DNA of 64,000 nucleotides from Branchiostoma floridae (taxonomy: Eukaryota > Chordata > Leptocardii > Amphioxiformes > Branchiostomatidae), in the NCBI RefSeq assembly GCF_000003815.2, contig NW_023365803.1:1-64000 (forward strand), read 5' to 3'. Positions 63,169-64,000 of the stretch are shown here, piece by piece (within the stretch, counting starts at the first letter, position 1; the number at the start of each line of letters is the position of its first letter). The translations under genes were made by a program, and so were the position numbers. The notes under the pieces are model-generated. The model had not been told where the DNA came from. It did no database searches and saw only the letters and a list, made by a program, of their open reading frames with translations.

Positions 63169-64000
63169 TGTAGTTATAAAGTGTGTATTGAAAAATCTAC
63201 CATTCTCTTGTTTCTATCAACTATGGTTTGAAAACCGAGACTTTACTTTTGTGAAATCATGCGAAGTTTAATTCGACAAAAATGACACAATCTTTTCCGT
63301 CCTTCAAGGGTATCGTACGTCCTGGTTGAATTCTTTCTCAAGAGTAGGTATAATATTTTAGAGTGTCTTGAAGATCATCATCATCATCATCGGTCGACGT
63401 GATCAAATGTAGACATGTTCGCACATGTCTACACACGACGGGGTTATACCGCCCCTTACGGGGTGACATACCCTTTCGTAGGCTAATTACAAGACGGGGA
63501 TGCGCCAGGTCTCCCGTCCGGGTGAATGATGTAATTCACCATGTGGCTGATACGAGACAGAGGTTCACCAGGCCTCCATCCGGGTGATTTGAAGTGAATC
63601 ACCAACTCCCGACAGAAGGATTTGCACCAACGCACACCGCACCATCGCACGTGTGGGGGTTCTTTAACGTGCATGGGGTATGGCTCTCCCCATACACGGG
63701 ACCTCCATTTAACGTCCTATCCGAGGGACGACTCATTTTTCACTTGAGTAAAGTGAGGAAAGTCGTGTAAAGTGCCTTTCCCAAGGGCACAAGACCGGCA
63801 TCACGGTAGGCGGATTCGAACCGGCGACCTCTCGATCACGGGCCGAATACAATACCACTGTGCTACGCGGCCCCACACTTGAAGATAGTCAACAGCACAA
63901 CCTGATATGTTCATTTTGCACTGCTGTTTAAAGTGTGAATTTGAGTAAACAAAACGTATCTTAGGGGGCGTTAATCAAAGAAGGCTGTCAGTTGTCAAGA
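63169..64000 (-). repeat. Duplicate copy of the mucin-gene intron
   Basis: 63169-63375 plus 63887-64000 match 59914-60235 almost base for base (for example GAGACTTTACTT, GACACAATCTTTTCCGTCCT, CAACAGCACAACCTGATATG). The only large difference is the SINE insertion at 63376. Exon and intron were therefore duplicated as a block. Confidence 0.95.
63376..63877 (-). mobile_element. tRNA-derived SINE, 502 bp, 9-bp target duplication
   Basis: The minus strand starts with a tRNA-related head (A box GTAGCACAGTGGTATTG, B box CGGTTCGAATCC, about 63789-63874), followed by a body with GGGAAAGGCACTTTACACGA and two similar segments (CACCCGGATGGAGGCC / CACCCGGACGGGAGACC), and ends in a (GAT)n tail. CTTGAAGAT flanks it at 63367-63375 and 63878-63886. 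The homologous intron copy at 60115-60124 has the uninterrupted empty site. It is mobilised by a LINE enzyme in trans (family knowledge). Confidence 0.9.

Noticed and set aside
60532-63271. Long plus-strand Val/Pro/Gly (elastin-like) ORFs
   Set aside because: The intron is GT-AG and restores the unit only on the minus strand, so the plus frames are mirror frames of the mucin-like gene.

Overview
This window is eukaryotic, non-coding-rich DNA from an animal. Exons are short and bounded by GT-AG signals, there are many minisatellites and several families of inverted-repeat elements, and there are three runs of N (59434-59533, 62004-62162, 62996-63095). The repertoire (Merlin, EnSpm, hAT, Harbinger, tyrosine-recombinase and non-LTR elements, a tRNA-derived SINE, a Thr/Pro mucin-like gene) fits a marine invertebrate. 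A lancelet (Branchiostoma) is my best guess, from general familiarity and not from any single diagnostic sequence.

Layout. 1-13 kb is old transposon debris: a Merlin/ISXO2-like transposase fossil carrying an internal 29-bp minisatellite, a Ty3-like Gag fragment, a zinc-motif fragment and a B-family DNA polymerase fossil. 14.4-17 kb has old hAT-MITE fragments and an EnSpm/CACTA-like transposase that keeps intron boundaries. 18.4-19 kb has a 30-bp minisatellite split around a perfect 42-bp inverted repeat. 21-31 kb holds exons of genes or elements I do not recognise. Two have mutually consistent splice phases: a 3-exon coiled-coil gene at 21.1-21.9 kb and a 4-exon gene of 175 residues at 27.3-29.0 kb. 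A broken P2X7-tail-like domain lies at 26.5-27.0 kb.

32.2-58.5 kb is the most striking part. A Gag-like Ala/Glu-rich coiled-coil ORF is interrupted at 32962 and resumes at 58251. Between the halves is a nested insertion: a 691-bp MITE with TA target duplication, then a 24,582-bp unit (32971-57552) with about 0.6-kb, nearly identical terminal inverted repeats and an 8-bp direct duplication (GGCTAAGG). Its interior carries two related minus-strand terminal exons, several minisatellites (75-bp and two 59-bp families), a tyrosine-recombinase retroelement fossil, hAT and Harbinger-type MITEs, a 5'-truncated non-LTR element, and a complete 544-bp TRIM. The TRIM's LTRs contain pol III-type A/B boxes, and it carries an almost complete tRNA-Lys(CUU) copy between the primer-binding site and the internal region. 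No transposase for the 24.6-kb unit was recognised.

59.5-64 kb is a minus-strand mucin-like gene made of 20-residue Thr/Pro/Gly repeats. A GT-AG intron falls exactly inside a repeat unit, and exon plus intron are tandemly duplicated. A tRNA-derived SINE sits in one intron copy, while the other copy preserves the empty site.
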